Assembly: GCF_023238445.1 (NCBI RefSeq)
Contig: NZ_CP096658.1
Location: 124,001-188,000 of the forward strand
Reading direction: 5' to 3'
Length of the DNA: 64,000 bases
Source of the DNA: Halorussus gelatinilyticus
GTDB lineage: Archaea; Halobacteriota; Halobacteria; Halobacteriales; Haladaptataceae
This document shows, piece after piece, positions 25,776-34,558 of this stretch (within the stretch, counting starts at the first letter, position 1; the number at the start of each line of letters is the position of its first letter). Both the position numbers and the translations under genes were made by a program. The notes beneath the pieces were generated by a model. That model was not told the DNA's origin. It ran no database searches and saw only the letters and a list, made by a program, of their open reading frames with translations.

Positions 25776-26795
25776 ATGCCGGAGACGAACCGCAAGTACC
25801 TACTGGCGAAGCGTCCCGAGGGCAAACCCGACCGCGACACCTTCGAGTTAGTCGAAGAGGATGTGCCGGACCCGGACCCCGGCGAAGTGCTGGTCCGGAC
25901 GCTCTACCTCTCGGTAGACCCCTACATGCGCGGCCGGATGGACGCCGGAGAGTCGTACGCCGACCCGTGGGAGGTCGGCGACCCGCTCCGGGCCGGCGTC
26001 GTCGGCGAAGTCGTGGAGTCGAACGGCGCGGGCTTCGAGGCGGGCGACGTGGTGGCGGGAGACCTCCACTGGGCCGACTACGCGACCGCTCGGGGGAGCG
26101 ACCTCCAGTCGGTGAATCCCGACCTCGCGCCGATTTCGACCGCGCTCGGCGTCCTCGGGATGCCGGGTCGGACCGCCTACTTCGGCACCCGCGAGGTCGC
26201 CAAGCCGAAAGCCGGCGACACGTTCGTCGTCACGGGCGCGGCCGGGGCGGTCGGGTCGGTCGCCGGCCAAATCGCCAAGCAGTCGGGCGCTCGCGTCGTC
26301 GGCTTCGCGGGGTCGGACGAGAAGGTCGCGTTCCTCGAAGACGAACTCGGCTTCGACGCCGGAATCAACTACAAGGACACCGACGACTACCGCGCGGCGC
26401 TGGACGAGGCCGCCCCGGACGGCGTGGACAGCTACTTCGACAACGTGGGCGGTCCCATCACCGACGCCGTCTTCTCGAAGCTGAACGTGGACGCGCGAGT
26501 CGCGGTCTGCGGCCAGATTTCGCTGTACAACGCCGAGGAGATGCCGACCGGACCGCGAAAGCTCGGCAAGCTCATCGAGACACGAGCGACGGTCGAGGGC
26601 CTGCTCGTGGGGGACTTCGCGCCGCGCTTCGAGCAGGCGACCCGGCAACTCGGCGAGTGGGTCGCCGAGGGAGAGATTCAGTACCGCGAGACGGTGACGG
26701 AGGGCTTGGAGAACGCGCCCGACGCCTTCCTCGGCCTGTTCGAGGGCGAGAACATCGGCAAGCAACTCGTGCAGGTCGGCGAGCGCGAGGAGTAA
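25776..26795 (+). CDS. MDR-family NADP-dependent oxidoreductase (CurA/leukotriene B4 dehydrogenase type)
   Basis: 339 residues. YLSVDPYMRGRM near residue 40 is diagnostic of the CurA/PTGR branch, which reduces alpha,beta-unsaturated ketones and aldehydes. The NADP-binding site is VTGAAGAVGSVAGQIAKQSG (about 148-167), and DNVGG comes later. No zinc ligands, as expected for this branch. ATG at 25776. It ends one base before the stop of the convergent CinA-type gene. Confidence 0.9.
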   Translation: MPETNRKYLLAKRPEGKPDRDTFELVEEDVPDPDPGEVLVRTLYLSVDPYMRGRMDAGESYADPWEVGDPLRAGVVGEVVESNGAGFEAGDVVAGDLHWADYATARGSDLQSVNPDLAPISTALGVLGMPGRTAYFGTREVAKPKAGDTFVVTGAAGAVGSVAGQIAKQSGARVVGFAGSDEKVAFLEDELGFDAGINYKDTDDYRAALDEAAPDGVDSYFDNVGGPITDAVFSKLNVDARVAVCGQISLYNAEEMPTGPRKLGKLIETRATVEGLLVGDFAPRFEQATRQLGEWVAEGEIQYRETVTEGLENAPDAFLGLFEGENIGKQLVQVGEREE

Positions 26796-26796
26796 C

Positions 26797-27531
26797 TTAT
26801 TCTTCGGCGACGACTTCGACGCGCTCGCGCAACCACTCGGCGGCCGCCGCGACCGTCTCGGAGTCCGACCCCGACACCTTCAGTCGGTTCCGTGCGTCGG
26901 TGGCGGGGTAGCTCCCGACGGTCACGTCGAACTCCTCGCGCACGCCGGCAACCGCGTCCAGCAGGGAGGCCTCCGGTTGGGGCGTGTAGAGCGTCGCCGA
27001 GACCACGTCGCCGCCGAACTCGTCGGCGACCTGCTCGAAGAGCGCCTGCATCTCCGTCGGGACGCCGGGGAACGCGTAGACGTTTTCGAGGACGCAACCG
27101 GGACACAGCCCTTCCGGATTCAGGAGCGGTCTGCTCCCCTCGGGTAGTGCCGCCCACGCGTCTACGTCGAGGTCCAACTCGTGGGCCGCGACCGTCTCGG
27201 GGTTCTCGTCGCGGTACGCCGCCACGGTCGCTATCACGTCATCGCGGACGGCGTCGTCCACCGCGAGGTCGCGGTCGAACGCGTCGGCGATAGCGTCGGC
27301 GGTCACGTCGTCGTGGGTCCCGCCGAGGCCGCCCGTCACGACCACCGCGTCGAAGGAGTCGGCCCACTCGCGGACCGTCTCGGCGACGAGTTCCCGGTCG
27401 TCGGGTATCGTCAGGATGCGCGCGACCGTCGCGCCGGCGTCGCTGAGTCGGCCCGCGAGCCACGTCGCGTTGGTGTTCTCGGTGTCGCCCGCGAGCACTT
27501 CGTCGCCGACGGTGAGGATAGCGACCTCCAT
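26797..27531 (-). CDS. CinA N-terminal / molybdopterin-binding domain protein
   Basis: 244 residues. MEVAILTVGDEVLAGDTENTN is the typical start of the CinA/MoaB-like domain, and VTGGLGGTHDDVTADAIAD is its phosphate-binding loop. The C-terminal NMN deamidase domain of bacterial CinA is absent. Archaeal single-domain members may act as nucleotide pyrophosphatases, but this is unproven. ATG 27531 is clear; the further upstream frame is not family-like. Pairs tail-to-tail with the MDR oxidoreductase. Confidence 0.88.
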   Translation of the reverse strand: MEVAILTVGDEVLAGDTENTNATWLAGRLSDAGATVARILTIPDDRELVAETVREWADSFDAVVVTGGLGGTHDDVTADAIADAFDRDLAVDDAVRDDVIATVAAYRDENPETVAAHELDLDVDAWAALPEGSRPLLNPEGLCPGCVLENVYAFPGVPTEMQALFEQVADEFGGDVVSATLYTPQPEASLLDAVAGVREEFDVTVGSYPATDARNRLKVSGSDSETVAAAAEWLRERVEVVAEE

Positions 27532-27639
27532 CGACCGAAGGGAAGTCGGCCGCAGACAAAAGGGGCGTGGTCGTGACACCGCTTTCACCCCGGAAACGAC
27601 CCCTCCGAACGCTAGCCGCGCGCTCGTCACGAAAGAGAC

Positions 27640-27657
27640 AGTAAACGATATTTTACT
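27640..27657 (+). promoter_or_regulatory. inverted repeat over the TATA box of the 41-residue gene
   Basis: AGTAAA (27640-27645) and TTTACT (27652-27657) form a 6-6-6 inverted repeat that overlaps the AT-rich GATATTTTA, the probable TATA box about 40 nt before the ATG at 27692. This is a typical archaeal repressor site geometry. Confidence 0.4.
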
Positions 27658-27691
27658 CCGACGCGTCATTGCTCGGTGAGAAGGTGGTAGC

Positions 27692-27817
27692 ATGCCGGTA
27701 GTTCCGCACTACCCCTCCGACGAACCCGACCACGACAGAGAGGCACCGGACTTCGGAGAGATAGTGGACGAGATTCTGGAGCGCGGCGGCCCGTCGCCGA
27801 GACCGTCGGCGGCGTGA
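27692..27817 (+). CDS. 41-residue protein, unknown function
   Basis: A short open frame with its own promoter-like element and a GGTGG ribosome site 4 bp before the ATG. The peptide is acidic: VVPHYPSDEP at the start, then a helix GEIVDEILERGG. No Cys, no membrane segment. The codon bias matches the neighbours. It lies 75 bp before thymidine kinase on the same strand. I cannot assign a family; it may be a real small protein. Confidence 0.45.
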   Translation: MPVVPHYPSDEPDHDREAPDFGEIVDEILERGGPSPRPSAA

Positions 27818-27892
27818 CGATAGCCCGTGCCGTCACAGGTCGCCGACGCGAATCGGCAACCCTTTTGATGCTCCTGTGAGCGCGGAACGGAC

Positions 27893-28477
27893 ATGCACAA
27901 GATAACGAACAGCGGGTGGGTCGAAGTCGTCACCGGCTGTATGTTCTCGGGCAAGACCGAGGAGCTGCTCCGCAGGCTCCGCCGGGCCGAAATCGCCGGT
28001 CAAGAGGTCGCGGCGTTCAAGCCGTCCCTGGACGACCGGTACGGCGAGGGCACGGTGGGGTCGCACAACGGCCGCCAGTGGGACGCGACGGTCGTGGACC
28101 CCGAAGACGGCGTCTGGGACATCCCCGAGGAACTGAACGGCGAGGAGGTCGTCGCCATCGACGAGGCGAACTTCTTCTCGGAGGACCTCGTGGCGGTCTG
28201 CGAGTTCCTCGCGGACGACGACCGGCGCGTGGTGGTCTCGGGCACCGACCAGACCTTCCGGGGCGAACCCTTCGAACCCCTGCCGCGGCTGGTCGCGCTG
28301 GCGGAGTACGTGGACAAGTATCAGGCCATCTGCGCCCAGTGCGGCGAACCGGCGACTCGGAACCAGCGGCTCATCGACGGCGAACCGGCCCACGTCGAGG
28401 ACCCGACCATCATGGTCGGTGCCGACGAGTCCTACGAAGCGCGATGTCGGAACTGTCATACCCTCCGGACCGACTAG
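27893..28477 (+). CDS. tdk: thymidine kinase (type II)
   Basis: 194 residues, the usual size. Walker A is GCMFSGKTEE (residues 15-24) and Walker B is VVAIDEANFF (about 86; DEAQFF in most homologues). A zinc site of two CxxC pairs (CAQC near 144, CRNC near 188) closes the lasso region. It phosphorylates thymidine for salvage. The Asn-for-Gln change in the DEAQFF box is minor. Start is ATG 27893. The next gene starts 9 bp after its stop. Confidence 0.95.
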   Translation: MHKITNSGWVEVVTGCMFSGKTEELLRRLRRAEIAGQEVAAFKPSLDDRYGEGTVGSHNGRQWDATVVDPEDGVWDIPEELNGEEVVAIDEANFFSEDLVAVCEFLADDDRRVVVSGTDQTFRGEPFEPLPRLVALAEYVDKYQAICAQCGEPATRNQRLIDGEPAHVEDPTIMVGADESYEARCRNCHTLRTD

Positions 28478-28486
28478 AGTCGAGCA

Positions 28487-29137
28487 ATGACCCAGTGGGT
28501 CGAGAACCCGACCGGCGGGCGCGACCGCGGTCCCGCGGCGCTCGCTCGGGCGTGGCTGGAAGTCCTCACCGGTCCCCGGCGATTCTTCGAGCGAGGTATC
28601 GCGCCGGGCGACCAAGCGCCGGGCCTCGTCTTCGCCATGACGGTCGTCCTGCTGGAGGAGGCGACCCGGTTCGCGCTGGTCCCCGGCGCGGCACCCTCCG
28701 TCGGCGGTCGTCCCGCGCTCGCGGCGCTGTTCGGTCTCGCGCTCGCCACGGTGTTCGTCGCCCCCGCGGTCCTCCACCTGACGGCGGCGCTCCAGACGGT
28801 CCTGCTGATGGCACTCGTCCGCGACCGCGCGGGCACCAGCGAGACGGTGCAGGTCATCGCCTACGCGACCGCGCCGTGCGTCCTCGCGGGGATTCCGAGT
28901 CCCACGCTCCGGGGCGCCTGCGCGCTCTACGGCGCGGTCCTGTTCTTCGTGGGCCTCCGGACGGTCCACGAGACCTCGACGCTCCGGGCGCTCGTCGCCG
29001 GCGCGATTCCCGCCGCGATAGTGTTTGGCTACGCCTTCCGAGGGTTCGCGGCCGCGAACGAACTGGTCGTCTGGAACGCCAGCGAGGTCTGTTTCCGGGT
29101 CGTGGAGTTGGGCGCAGAGGTCTGCGTGGCGGTCTGA
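28487..29137 (+). CDS. Yip1-family-like integral membrane protein
   Basis: 216 residues with five hydrophobic helices. The N-terminal VLTGPRRFFERGIAPGDQAPGLVFA resembles haloarchaeal Yip1-domain proteins, where a PxxFF motif precedes the membrane part. Function unknown; Yip1 domains in eukaryotes act in vesicle traffic, which does not carry over. It is only 9 bp after tdk and probably shares its transcript. Confidence 0.75.
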   Translation: MTQWVENPTGGRDRGPAALARAWLEVLTGPRRFFERGIAPGDQAPGLVFAMTVVLLEEATRFALVPGAAPSVGGRPALAALFGLALATVFVAPAVLHLTAALQTVLLMALVRDRAGTSETVQVIAYATAPCVLAGIPSPTLRGACALYGAVLFFVGLRTVHETSTLRALVAGAIPAAIVFGYAFRGFAAANELVVWNASEVCFRVVELGAEVCVAV

Positions 29138-29189
29138 GAGTGGGTTCTCCGGTCGTTTCGACTCACCAAATGTCTCCACCTCGGTGCGT

Positions 29190-29320
29190 GCTGGCGCGAC
29201 CCGTCAGTGGTCGCGCCTTCAGCGCGCGAGGGATGAGTAGCGAAACGAAGTGAGCAACGCAATCGGTTGGGGAGGACGTGGCCGCCGCGGTGCCGTGCGG
29301 TTGCAGTGCGGTTGACTCCC
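29190..29320 (+). repeat. dispersed intergenic repeat, copy B
   Basis: Within the 319-nt gap 29138-29456. The blocks GCGCGCGAGGGATGAG, GTGAGCAACGCAATCGG, TTGGGGAGGACGTGGCC and a GTGCGGTTGCAGTGCGG tail appear in the same order as in copy A (2990-3135). It begins about 50 nt after the stop of the Yip1-like gene. The rest of the gap shows only the promoter of the next gene. Confidence 0.75.
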
Positions 29321-29456
29321 ATGCTCAAGCCTGAGGCTAGCTTCTCGTCGCGTTCCCCCTCCTCGCTACTGACGATACCCACTCCTCGCCCGTCTTTTCG
29401 CCTCGACAAACTCCGACCCGCCCACTTATAAGACCGTGCCCGACGAACTGTACGCC

Positions 29457-29720
29457 ATGCTCAATCTCATCCTCGACGACTTCATGGTCGAGTTGAAGGA
29501 CGGAGCCATCCAAAACGTCGGCCCCTCGAACAAGTCCGGGACCGCGAAACTGTTCGACGTGGAGTCGGCCGAGGCCCGCGAGTTCGGCGACAAGCGCGTG
29601 AAAATCGTCTGCGAGGACGACGAGGGCAACGAAGTACAGGTCGCGCTGTTCCCCGAGCAGGTCCGCGACATCGCTGACGACATCGAGGCGATGGAAGACG
29701 ACAGCCCGGTCTTCGAGTAG
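29457..29720 (+). CDS. small conserved-looking haloarchaeal protein, unknown function
   Basis: 87 residues. MLNLILDDFMVELKDGAIQN followed by alternating strands and an acidic helix at the end (VRDIADDIEAMEDD). No Cys or membrane segment. CTTATAAG at 29425-29432 lies 25-32 nt before this ATG, so the transcript should be leaderless and the ATG at 29457 is favoured over a GTG 21 bp earlier. I do not recognise the family. Confidence 0.72.
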   Translation: MLNLILDDFMVELKDGAIQNVGPSNKSGTAKLFDVESAEAREFGDKRVKIVCEDDEGNEVQVALFPEQVRDIADDIEAMEDDSPVFE

Positions 29721-29909
29721 GCGCTGAATTTCGGGCGTGACTGCAACAGCGACGCGGGTTATCATCGACTTCTCTGAAACCGCCCAGCACCGTCCGGCCT
29801 CGCCACCATACAGCACCGCAATCGCCGCCGCATCGCCCAGCACCGAACGGTATCTGGGTTCAACTGTCCCGGTCAACTTTAAAGTTCTCTCGCGTCCCAA
29901 TCCGATGGG

Positions 29910-30149
29910 ATGGGACACGACGAGCCCGACGATTCGCACGACCACGAGGACCCCCAGAAGGGCGACCACTACCAGCACCGGGACGGGACCGACGAAATCG
30001 TCTTCGCCGTCGAGGAGAGCCACGTCTTGGCGATTCGGGAGTATCGGCGCGTGGAGGACTTCGCGCAGGCGGTCGCGGACGCCGAGTACGTGGGCACCCA
30101 CGAGGGCGTCGCGGACCTCCCGGGCGCGGAGGCGTTCGAGGAGGAGTAA
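29910..30149 (+). CDS. small acidic protein, unknown function
   Basis: 79 residues. A His/Asp-rich N-terminus (DEPDDSHDHEDPQKGDHYQH) precedes a compact alpha/beta part (IVFAVEESHVLAIREY). The His cluster could bind metal, but no known motif fits. A TATA-like ACTTTAAAG lies about 30 nt before the ATG, consistent with a leaderless transcript. It stands between two other plus-strand genes without overlap. The family is not recognised. Confidence 0.65.
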   Translation: MGHDEPDDSHDHEDPQKGDHYQHRDGTDEIVFAVEESHVLAIREYRRVEDFAQAVADAEYVGTHEGVADLPGAEAFEEE

Positions 30150-30217
30150 TTTGTCTCGATTCGGCGGGCCAGTTTCGACAACAGTTTTAGGCCGGGGCTA
30201 TATTTCTCGCGTATAAG

Positions 30218-32356
30218 ATGGGTTCGTGTATCATCTGCGGGACTCCTGCCGACGGTGCCATCTGCGACAGCCACGAGCAGGACGTCCTCTTCGAATTCGC
30301 CGGCGACAACCCGAATCAGTTGACGCCGGGACGGTATTACAGCGGAACAGTAGACGGCTTCGCCGAGTTCGGCGTCTTCGTCAACATCGGAGACCGAGTG
30401 ACCGGCCTGCTCCACAAGAGCGAGCTCGACCAGCGACTCGACTCGCTCGACTGGGACGAGGGCCAGACCGTCTTCGTTCAAGTCACCGGCGTCCGCGACA
30501 ACGGCAACGTGGACCTCGGCTGGTCGATTCGCCAGTCCGAACGCGAGTTCCGAGGGAAGCTCATCGACGACCCCGAGAAGGGCGCTATCCTCCCCGAAGA
30601 GGCCGATACCGACGACGCCGACGAGACCGACGACCAGCAGGCGACCACCGACGGCTCCGGCACGGTCGACCCCGCCGAACGGCAGGCGGCCGAGACCAGC
30701 GAGTCCACCGACGAGTCCGAGCCCGAGCGGGACGCCGAGAGCGAGCAGGAAACCGAGAACGAGCAGGAAGCTGAGAGTGAACAGGACACCGAGCGCGAGG
30801 CCGAGGAGACGACCGACGCCGACGAGTCTGACTCCGAACGCGCCCGCGTCACCATCGACAGCCTGAGCGACCGCGTGGACGAGCAAGTCCGCATCGAGGG
30901 CGAAGTCGTCGGCGCGCGCCAGACCAGCGGCCCGACCGTCTTCGAGGTCCGCGACGAGACCGCGACCGTGGACTGCGCCGCGTTCGTGGAGGCGGGCGTC
31001 CGCGCCTACCCCGAGGTCGAGACCGGCGACCACGTCCGACTCGACGGCGTGGTCGAGCTCCGGAACAACGAGCTACAGGTCGAGACCGACGAACTGGAGA
31101 AGCTGGCGGGCGAGGACCGCGAGGCCGTCGAGAACCGACTCGAAGCCGCGCTGACGAGTGAGGCCCGACCGGACGACGTGGACCTGCTGGCCGACCACGA
31201 GTCGGTCGCCGCGGTCCACGGCCGCATCCGCGACGCCGCCGAGGAGATTCGGCGCGCCGTCATGGAGTCCCGTCCGGTCATCGTCCGGCACAACGCCACC
31301 GCCGACGGCTACGTCGCCGGTGCCGCAATCGAGCGCGCGGTCCTGCCGCTCGTCCGCGACGAACACGCCAAGAGCGACGCCGAGTACCACTTCTTCGACC
31401 GGCGGCCGCTCGAAGGCGGCGACTACGACATGGCCGACGCGACGAAGGACGTGACGACGATGCTCGACAACCGCGAGCGCCACGACGAGAAACTGCCGCT
31501 GTTCGTCCTCGTCGCCGCGGGGAGCACCGACGAGTCCCGTGACGGTCTCGAACTGCTGGACATCTACGACGCGCCGCGAGTCACCGTGGACGCGGGCTAC
31601 CCCGACGAGGGCGTGGCCGACCTCGCCGACGTAGCGGTCAACCCCTACCTCGACGGGACCGACGCGGCGGACCTGACGGTCGGCGTCCTCGGTGCGAACG
31701 TCGCGGCCCACGTCAACGCCGACGTGCGCGAGGACGTCTCGCACCTCCCGGCGGTCAGTTACTGGGACGACGCGCCCGACGACTACACCGACCTCGCCAG
31801 CGACGCGGGCTACGACGCCGACCACACCACGGCGCTCCGCGAGGCCGTCGCGCTCGAAGCGTTCTACCAGTCCTACGAGGACAAGCGCGAGCTCATCACG
31901 GACCTCCTCTTCGAGCACGAGAAGCGCGACCTCGCCGAACACGTCGGCGAGCAGTTCCGCGAGAAGCTGGAGACCGAACTCGACACCGTGGAGCCGAACC
32001 TCTCGGTCCGGGGCGCGAACGGCGTCTCCTTCACCGTGCTGGACACCGAGGCGTTCACCCACCGCTTCGACTTCCCGCCGACGGGTGTCCTGCTGGACGA
32101 GATTCACCGCCGCGAACTCGGCGCGGAGGGCGCGCCCGGCGACGAACACGTCACGCTCGGCTTCGGCGAGGACGAGATTCACGTCAGGAGCGACGGCCGG
32201 GTCAACGTCCGCGAGGTCGCCGCCGACGCCGCCGACGAGGCCCCGAACGCCGGTATCTCGGCGAAGGGCACCCGCGACGGAGCCGTCGAGTTCCTCACGG
32301 GCGAGCGCGACGCCGCGCTCGACGCCGTGGTCGAGGCCATCAGCCAGCGACTGTAG
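30218..32356 (+). CDS. zinc ribbon-S1-OB-RecJ-like (DHH superfamily) protein
   Basis: 712 residues. Domains in order: a zinc knuckle CIICGTPADGAICDSH (4-19), an S1 RNA-binding domain (about 36-105), a long Glu/Asp/Ser linker (about 128-208), an OB fold (about 210-290), and a RecJ-like DHH region to the end (IVRHNATADGYVAGAAIERA). The usual catalytic DHH triplet is not seen where expected; VTVDAGYPDEG occupies that place, so nuclease activity may be lost or altered. Archaeal relatives join RNA and DNA processing. ATG 30218 follows TATA-like sequence. Confidence 0.85.
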   Translation: MGSCIICGTPADGAICDSHEQDVLFEFAGDNPNQLTPGRYYSGTVDGFAEFGVFVNIGDRVTGLLHKSELDQRLDSLDWDEGQTVFVQVTGVRDNGNVDLGWSIRQSEREFRGKLIDDPEKGAILPEEADTDDADETDDQQATTDGSGTVDPAERQAAETSESTDESEPERDAESEQETENEQEAESEQDTEREAEETTDADESDSERARVTIDSLSDRVDEQVRIEGEVVGARQTSGPTVFEVRDETATVDCAAFVEAGVRAYPEVETGDHVRLDGVVELRNNELQVETDELEKLAGEDREAVENRLEAALTSEARPDDVDLLADHESVAAVHGRIRDAAEEIRRAVMESRPVIVRHNATADGYVAGAAIERAVLPLVRDEHAKSDAEYHFFDRRPLEGGDYDMADATKDVTTMLDNRERHDEKLPLFVLVAAGSTDESRDGLELLDIYDAPRVTVDAGYPDEGVADLADVAVNPYLDGTDAADLTVGVLGANVAAHVNADVREDVSHLPAVSYWDDAPDDYTDLASDAGYDADHTTALREAVALEAFYQSYEDKRELITDLLFEHEKRDLAEHVGEQFREKLETELDTVEPNLSVRGANGVSFTVLDTEAFTHRFDFPPTGVLLDEIHRRELGAEGAPGDEHVTLGFGEDEIHVRSDGRVNVREVAADAADEAPNAGISAKGTRDGAVEFLTGERDAALDAVVEAISQRL

Positions 32357-32425
32357 TCGGTCCGCGAAACGCCGATTCTCCTTCTCGAACTCAGACGAGT
32401 CGGACTGCCGAGTTCGCGTCGCTCG

Positions 32426-33757
32426 TTACTCGGAGTTCGCCTCGGACTGCCGGACGGTTTCTGCAGCGTCCGGCGCGCGCGTCCCGACGAGCGCGACGAG
32501 TCCGACGCCGACCAGTAAGACCGCGCCGAGCGCCGCCAGCATCGTCGGGAGCGCGGCGACGGCGAGCGCTCCGGCCGCGAGTTTGAGCGGTGCGACCGCG
32601 ACCGACCGGAGCATCGAGACGGTGCTGAGAACCGACGCCCGGCCGCGCGACCGAATCTCGTCGTTGATGCGGCCGTCGGCGAGCGGCCGCGACGTGGCCG
32701 CGAGCGCCCGCAGGACGAAGAACAGGGGGAGCGCGACCCACGGTTCGACCGCCACCGCGAGCAGGCCGGCCGCCGCGAGGACGGGCGCGACCCGGAACCA
32801 CGTCGAGACGCCGACCAGCGACTCGACGCGACCGGTTTGGCTCGCCGCGACGGCCGAGACGAACGTCAGTCCGGCGTAGACCCCGCCGAGGCGCGCGGGG
32901 TCGATGGAGAGTACCTCGACGCCGACCGGTTGGACGAACAGGAGCGCCGCCGAGACGACCCCGAGGAACAGCGACGTGACGGCCACGAATGACCGGAGTC
33001 GGGGCCGAGCGAGCGCGGTCCGCGTGACCGCGATGGCCGCCGCGACGGAGAGGTGGTCGGAGTCGTCGGGCGTGTCCCCGACGCTCTCGGCCGTCTCCTC
33101 GTGTTTCTCCGAAATATTCTCGTTAGCTTTCGGGGTCGCTGTACGTTCCTCGGCCCGCTCCGACGGCACCGCGGCGACGAGCAGGCCGACGCCCGCTATC
33201 AGCGCCGCGGCGTCCAACGCCCACGGCAGGAGGTGGCTGACCGCGTAGGCGCGACTCCCGACGAGGGCCGCGCCCGCCTGCCCCGCGAGGCCGAGCGCGC
33301 GGGCGCGACCCGAGACGCGCGCGAACTCGGCCTCGGCGGACTCGGCGGCCAGCAGTTCGTAGAGCCACGCGTCCGAGGCACCGGAGGAGAACGTCGCGCC
33401 GACCGCACGGACGACCACCGCCGCGAGGAACGCCGGGAACGAGTGGGCGAGCGCGTAGCCGACCGCGCCGACGGCACCGAGCGCGTTGGCGAGCGCGAGA
33501 CCGTTCCGGCGGCCGACGCGATCGGCCAGATACCCCGTCGGAAACTCGAACCCGAGGACCGCGACGGTGTAGGTCGCTTCGAGCAGGCCGAACTGCGCGA
33601 GCGAGAGACCACGCGACTGGTAGAAGATGACGTAGATGGGGACGGTGAACGCCAGCGACCGCGAGAGGACGTAGCAGTAGAAGACGCCCACCGGACGCGA
33701 CGGCAGGCGGTCTGCGAGCGCCGCGCGGATTTCGCACACGTCGGGGCGTCTCGGCAT
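32426..33757 (-). CDS. MFS transporter
   Basis: 443 residues, about twelve hydrophobic segments, with a charged central loop near 200-230 that divides the two six-helix halves. The motif between helices 2 and 3, GYLADRVGRRNGLALA, is the MFS signature. The substrate is unknown; the sequence resembles drug/sugar exporters. The ATG at 33757 is chosen; a TTG four codons upstream would overlap the palindrome described below. Probably autonomous, divergent from the PAP2-like gene. Confidence 0.9.
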   Translation of the reverse strand: MPRRPDVCEIRAALADRLPSRPVGVFYCYVLSRSLAFTVPIYVIFYQSRGLSLAQFGLLEATYTVAVLGFEFPTGYLADRVGRRNGLALANALGAVGAVGYALAHSFPAFLAAVVVRAVGATFSSGASDAWLYELLAAESAEAEFARVSGRARALGLAGQAGAALVGSRAYAVSHLLPWALDAAALIAGVGLLVAAVPSERAEERTATPKANENISEKHEETAESVGDTPDDSDHLSVAAAIAVTRTALARPRLRSFVAVTSLFLGVVSAALLFVQPVGVEVLSIDPARLGGVYAGLTFVSAVAASQTGRVESLVGVSTWFRVAPVLAAAGLLAVAVEPWVALPLFFVLRALAATSRPLADGRINDEIRSRGRASVLSTVSMLRSVAVAPLKLAAGALAVAALPTMLAALGAVLLVGVGLVALVGTRAPDAAETVRQSEANSE

Positions 33758-33760
33758 GTG

Positions 33761-33778
33761 GTGTGACAATTGTCACAC
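33761..33778. promoter_or_regulatory. 18-bp perfect palindrome upstream of the MFS gene
   Basis: GTGTGACAATTGTCACAC is a perfect palindrome three bases before the ATG of the MFS gene. A dimeric regulator bound here would block initiation. It also lies 129 bp upstream of the divergent PAP2-like gene. The regulator is not identified. Confidence 0.6.
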
Positions 33779-33906
33779 AACGATTTGAGTCTTCTTTGAG
33801 ATGTTATCCCATCACATCCGGCCGCGCAAGGCGTCGGGCCGAGCGGGCCGGTCGGCGATTCGTCCGCCAGCGACGTTTTGCCTCGCCGGGGCGTACTGCG
33901 TCCGAC

Positions 33907-34545
33907 ATGAACGCGTTCGACACGGCGATGGAACTGTACCCCTACGTCTTCCATCCGGGGGTGATGGTCGGCATCGGGGCGGTCGTCCTGATTCACTACG
34001 AGTGGGCGGAGCAGGACGCGGACCGAGCGGCGTTCGCGCGCCGTCTCGGTGCCTTCCTCGCCGCGGGGGCCTCCTCGCTCGTTCCGACTGCGGCCTACGT
34101 CCTCGTCACCGGGCAGGGGCTCTATCAGGTCACGAAGGGCAACGCGTGGCAGGTGGACGCGCTGGTCGCCTCCGGCGTGCTGTTCGCCGCCGGGGTGACG
34201 TGGCTCGTCTGGCACCGCTTCGACTGGGGGTCGCTCGTGCCGGGGTACATGGAGGCCCTCGCCGCCGCGACGGTGCCCTACGCCGCGCTCTCGCCGTTCT
34301 GGAACTTCTCGGGCCACGTCACGATGGCGCTCGTCCCGACGCTCTACCTGACGCTGGTCGAGCGCCGGTTCTGGCCGACGCTCGCCGTGCCGGTCGTGAT
34401 GGTCCCGAACCGGGTGTATCTGGGCGCTCACGACTGGGCGCAGTCGGTCGCCGCGTTCCTCGTCATCGCGGCCGTCGTGGCCGCCGCGTACTGGTACCAG
34501 ACCGGCGGGGAGGTGCGCGCGGAATCGGACTCGGCGGTTTCGTAG
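33907..34545 (+). CDS. PAP2-like membrane protein
   Basis: 212 residues, about six membrane helices. The second and third motifs of the PAP2 phosphatase family are seen: FSGHVTM (SGH) near residue 137 and NRVYLGAHDWAQ near 163 (consensus SRxxxxxHxxxD). The final Asp is replaced by Gln and the first Ser by Asn. The first KxxxxxxRP motif is not evident. So membership is likely but activity is doubtful. ATG 33907; the frame upstream to 33763 has no membrane or family character. Confidence 0.7.
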   Translation: MNAFDTAMELYPYVFHPGVMVGIGAVVLIHYEWAEQDADRAAFARRLGAFLAAGASSLVPTAAYVLVTGQGLYQVTKGNAWQVDALVASGVLFAAGVTWLVWHRFDWGSLVPGYMEALAAATVPYAALSPFWNFSGHVTMALVPTLYLTLVERRFWPTLAVPVVMVPNRVYLGAHDWAQSVAAFLVIAAVVAAAYWYQTGGEVRAESDSAVS

Positions 34546-34558
34546 GGATAATCACAAA

